A DNA stretch of 64,000 nucleotides, taken from the NCBI GenBank assembly GCA_934339005.1, contig CAKRHR010000005.1, forward strand, positions 1 to 64,000, given 5' to 3'. The stretch comes from an uncultured Catenibacillus sp. GTDB taxonomy: Bacteria > Bacillota > Clostridia > Lachnospirales > Lachnospiraceae. A model generated the notes under the pieces. The model was not told the DNA's origin, ran no database searches, and saw only the letters and a program-made list of their open reading frames with translations. Below, piece by piece: positions 62,814-64,000 of this stretch. The position numbers and the translations under genes were made by a program. Each line of letters opens with the position of its first letter. Position 1 is the stretch's first letter.

Positions 62814-64000
62814 TTATGCCTCCGCCTTTTCGACATTGGAAGTATCTGTAATAACAGAAGCCTCGCGCCAGTGACCGAGTTTATAATACAGTATAAGCGC
62901 AAGTGCGTTTGCAGCGTTACCGATAATCATAGCATAATAAAGTCCTGTGTAATCGTTTGCTCTGTAAGCCAGGACATAAGAAAGTATGATGCGGATTCCG
63001 ATATTTAAAAATGCTGAAAGCATTGGAATCGTTGATGCGCCGGCACCACGAATGATACCTGTCAGCGTATTGTTTAATGCGGCAAAAATATAGAAAAATC
63101 CAAGTGTACGAAGACCAACTGTGCCAACATCAATAATCGCCTGTTCATCAGTAAAAAGACGAACTGCATACGGTGCGCAGGCAAACAGGATAATACCAAG
63201 CCCAACGGCGAGCGCACATGCCAGAATAAGGCTCAGGCGGATACCTTCTTTGAGTCGTTCATGCTTTTTGGCACCAATATTCTGACCGACAAATGTTGTA
63301 ATTGCCGTACCAATCGCCATCATCGGCAAAATAATAAAACCATCGATTTTAATAATCGTACTGTTGGCAGCAACGACATTACTGCCGAAACTGTTTGTAA
63401 ATGTCTGAACAACTGTACTTCCGGCGGAAGTTACAAGCTGCTGAAGTCCGGCTGGTATACCAATCAATAAAATGGATTTAGCAAGATCCGGATGAATGCG
63501 GAGTGTCGATGGACGTACCGTAATATTGTATCGTTTGCCGCACAAACGGAAAATGACAGCGATTGCCGAAATCAACTGTGCGAGAATCGTTGCCCAGGCA
63601 GCACCGGTTACACCCATGTTAAAGACAACAACAAATAAAAGGTCAAGTCCCATATTTAAAATACTGCAGAAAATTAACAGACCGAGCGGCCATACAGAAT
63701 CGCCCATACCGCGTAAAATCGAACTGCACATCTGATAATACAGGTGTCCGACTGTTCCGATAATGATAATAATGTAATAATCCAGAGCGTCCTGAAAAAT
63801 ATTGTCCGGTGTTTTGATCAGCTTCATTACGGGGCTGGCAGTCACAAGTCCAATAACCGTAATGGCTACAGATACAATAAGCGCAACAATCATTGCAGTA
63901 TTTACTGTTTTGTTGACACTGTCGGCTTTTTTGGCACCATAGTATTGAGCAACGACAACGGTGGCACCTGCACCAACGGAGATTAAGAATGAGTTAATCA
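62814..64000 (-). CDS. MATE-family multidrug/cation antiporter (5' end outside window)
   Basis: About 395 C-terminal residues are in the window, with INSFLISVGAGATVVVAQYY and GAKKAD at the right edge (the MATE 'vGa..l.sq..Ga' motif). VFNMGVTGAAWATILAQLIS and GIRGAGASTIPMLSAFLNIG-like second-half motifs follow (seen as TGIIRGAGASTIPML). It exports drugs or organic cations against Na+ or H+. The frame is open to the window end, so the start is outside. Confidence 0.92.
   Translation of the reverse strand, partial: INSFLISVGAGATVVVAQYYGAKKADSVNKTVNTAMIVALIVSVAITVIGLVTASPVMKLIKTPDNIFQDALDYYIIIIIGTVGHLYYQMCSSILRGMGDSVWPLGLLIFCSILNMGLDLLFVVVFNMGVTGAAWATILAQLISAIAVIFRLCGKRYNITVRPSTLRIHPDLAKSILLIGIPAGLQQLVTSAGSTVVQTFTNSFGSNVVAANSTIIKIDGFIILPMMAIGTAITTFVGQNIGAKKHERLKEGIRLSLILACALAVGLGIILFACAPYAVRLFTDEQAIIDVGTVGLRTLGFFYIFAALNNTLTGIIRGAGASTIPMLSAFLNIGIRIILSYVLAYRANDYTGLYYAMIIGNAANALALILYYKLGHWREASVITDTSNVEKAEA

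Noticed and set aside
62446..62874. 142-residue frame as a complete membrane protein
   Set aside because: It crosses a strong terminator at 62565, overlaps the MATE gene end on the other strand, and only its middle resembles a MATE C-terminus, so I annotate a remnant instead.
1..64000. CRISPR arrays, tRNA or rRNA genes, prophage or intact insertion sequences
   Set aside because: No regularly spaced repeats, cloverleaf-type sequence, ribosomal motifs, transposase or phage structural genes were seen.

Overview
The window looks like a chromosomal segment of a low-GC anaerobic Firmicute, most likely a gut Lachnospiraceae-type Clostridium relative. The reasons are strong AGGAGG-type ribosome sites, AT-rich spacers with intrinsic terminators, YesM/YesN-type two-component systems next to LplB/YtcP-type sugar ABC transporters, several glycoside hydrolases, neurotransmitter:sodium symporter-family carriers and [FeFe]-hydrogenases. 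I see no rRNA, tRNA, CRISPR array, prophage or intact insertion sequence. The genus cannot be fixed from sequence reading alone.

Layout. 0-4 kb: a truncated merR beside a MerR-type promoter, a solitary type IV pilin-like gene, an NhaC-type antiporter and an azlCD pair. 4-13.7 kb: an alpha-glucoside/maltodextrin locus (GH31, lipoprotein binding protein, two permeases, malQ, an amidohydrolase and a LacI regulator) with a perfect 18-bp LacI-type operator. 13.7-20.6 kb: an old-yellow-enzyme-type flavo-iron-sulfur reductase, an NSS-family carrier, PEP carboxykinase (pckA) and a LuxR-type regulator. 20.7-23.1 kb: a FeoA-domain protein co-transcribed with a GGDEF-GGDEF-EAL protein behind a metal-regulator-like operator. 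23.2-26.5 kb: a probable type I toxin-like small RNA locus, an intact AAA-ATPase-like/PD-(D/E)XK gene and a decayed paralogue.

26.8-52.5 kb is the most striking part. About 15 co-directional genes are bracketed by two complete YesM/YesN-type two-component systems. The block holds two paralogous ABC importer sets, two GH3 beta-glycosidases and an unusually dense group of redox and aglycone-type enzymes: an iron-sulfur-flavoprotein-like protein with a zinc ribbon, a fumarate-reductase-like FAD enzyme, a flavodoxin, a nitroreductase, a double-hotdog MaoC-like protein and a zinc alcohol dehydrogenase. My inference is that it imports glycosides, releases the sugar with GH3 enzymes and reductively modifies the aglycone or an oxidised sugar. 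The substrate is unknown.

52.8-61.4 kb: a second NSS-family carrier overlaps an XPD/DinG-like helicase carrying an N-terminal PD-(D/E)XK nuclease domain. A hydrogenase operon follows: a NuoE-like [2Fe-2S] protein, a sensory HydS-type [FeFe]-hydrogenase with PAS domain, a PP2C/SpoIIE phosphatase and a group B-like [FeFe]-hydrogenase. 61.4-64 kb: a HigB/Gp49-like toxin with XRE antitoxin, a MATE C-terminal remnant, and a MATE transporter cut by the window edge. None of the three ABC systems has its own ATPase, so a shared MsmX-type ATPase elsewhere is expected. A small family of palindromic intergenic repeats (core TTTTGACCCTAACATCAT) is scattered through the window.
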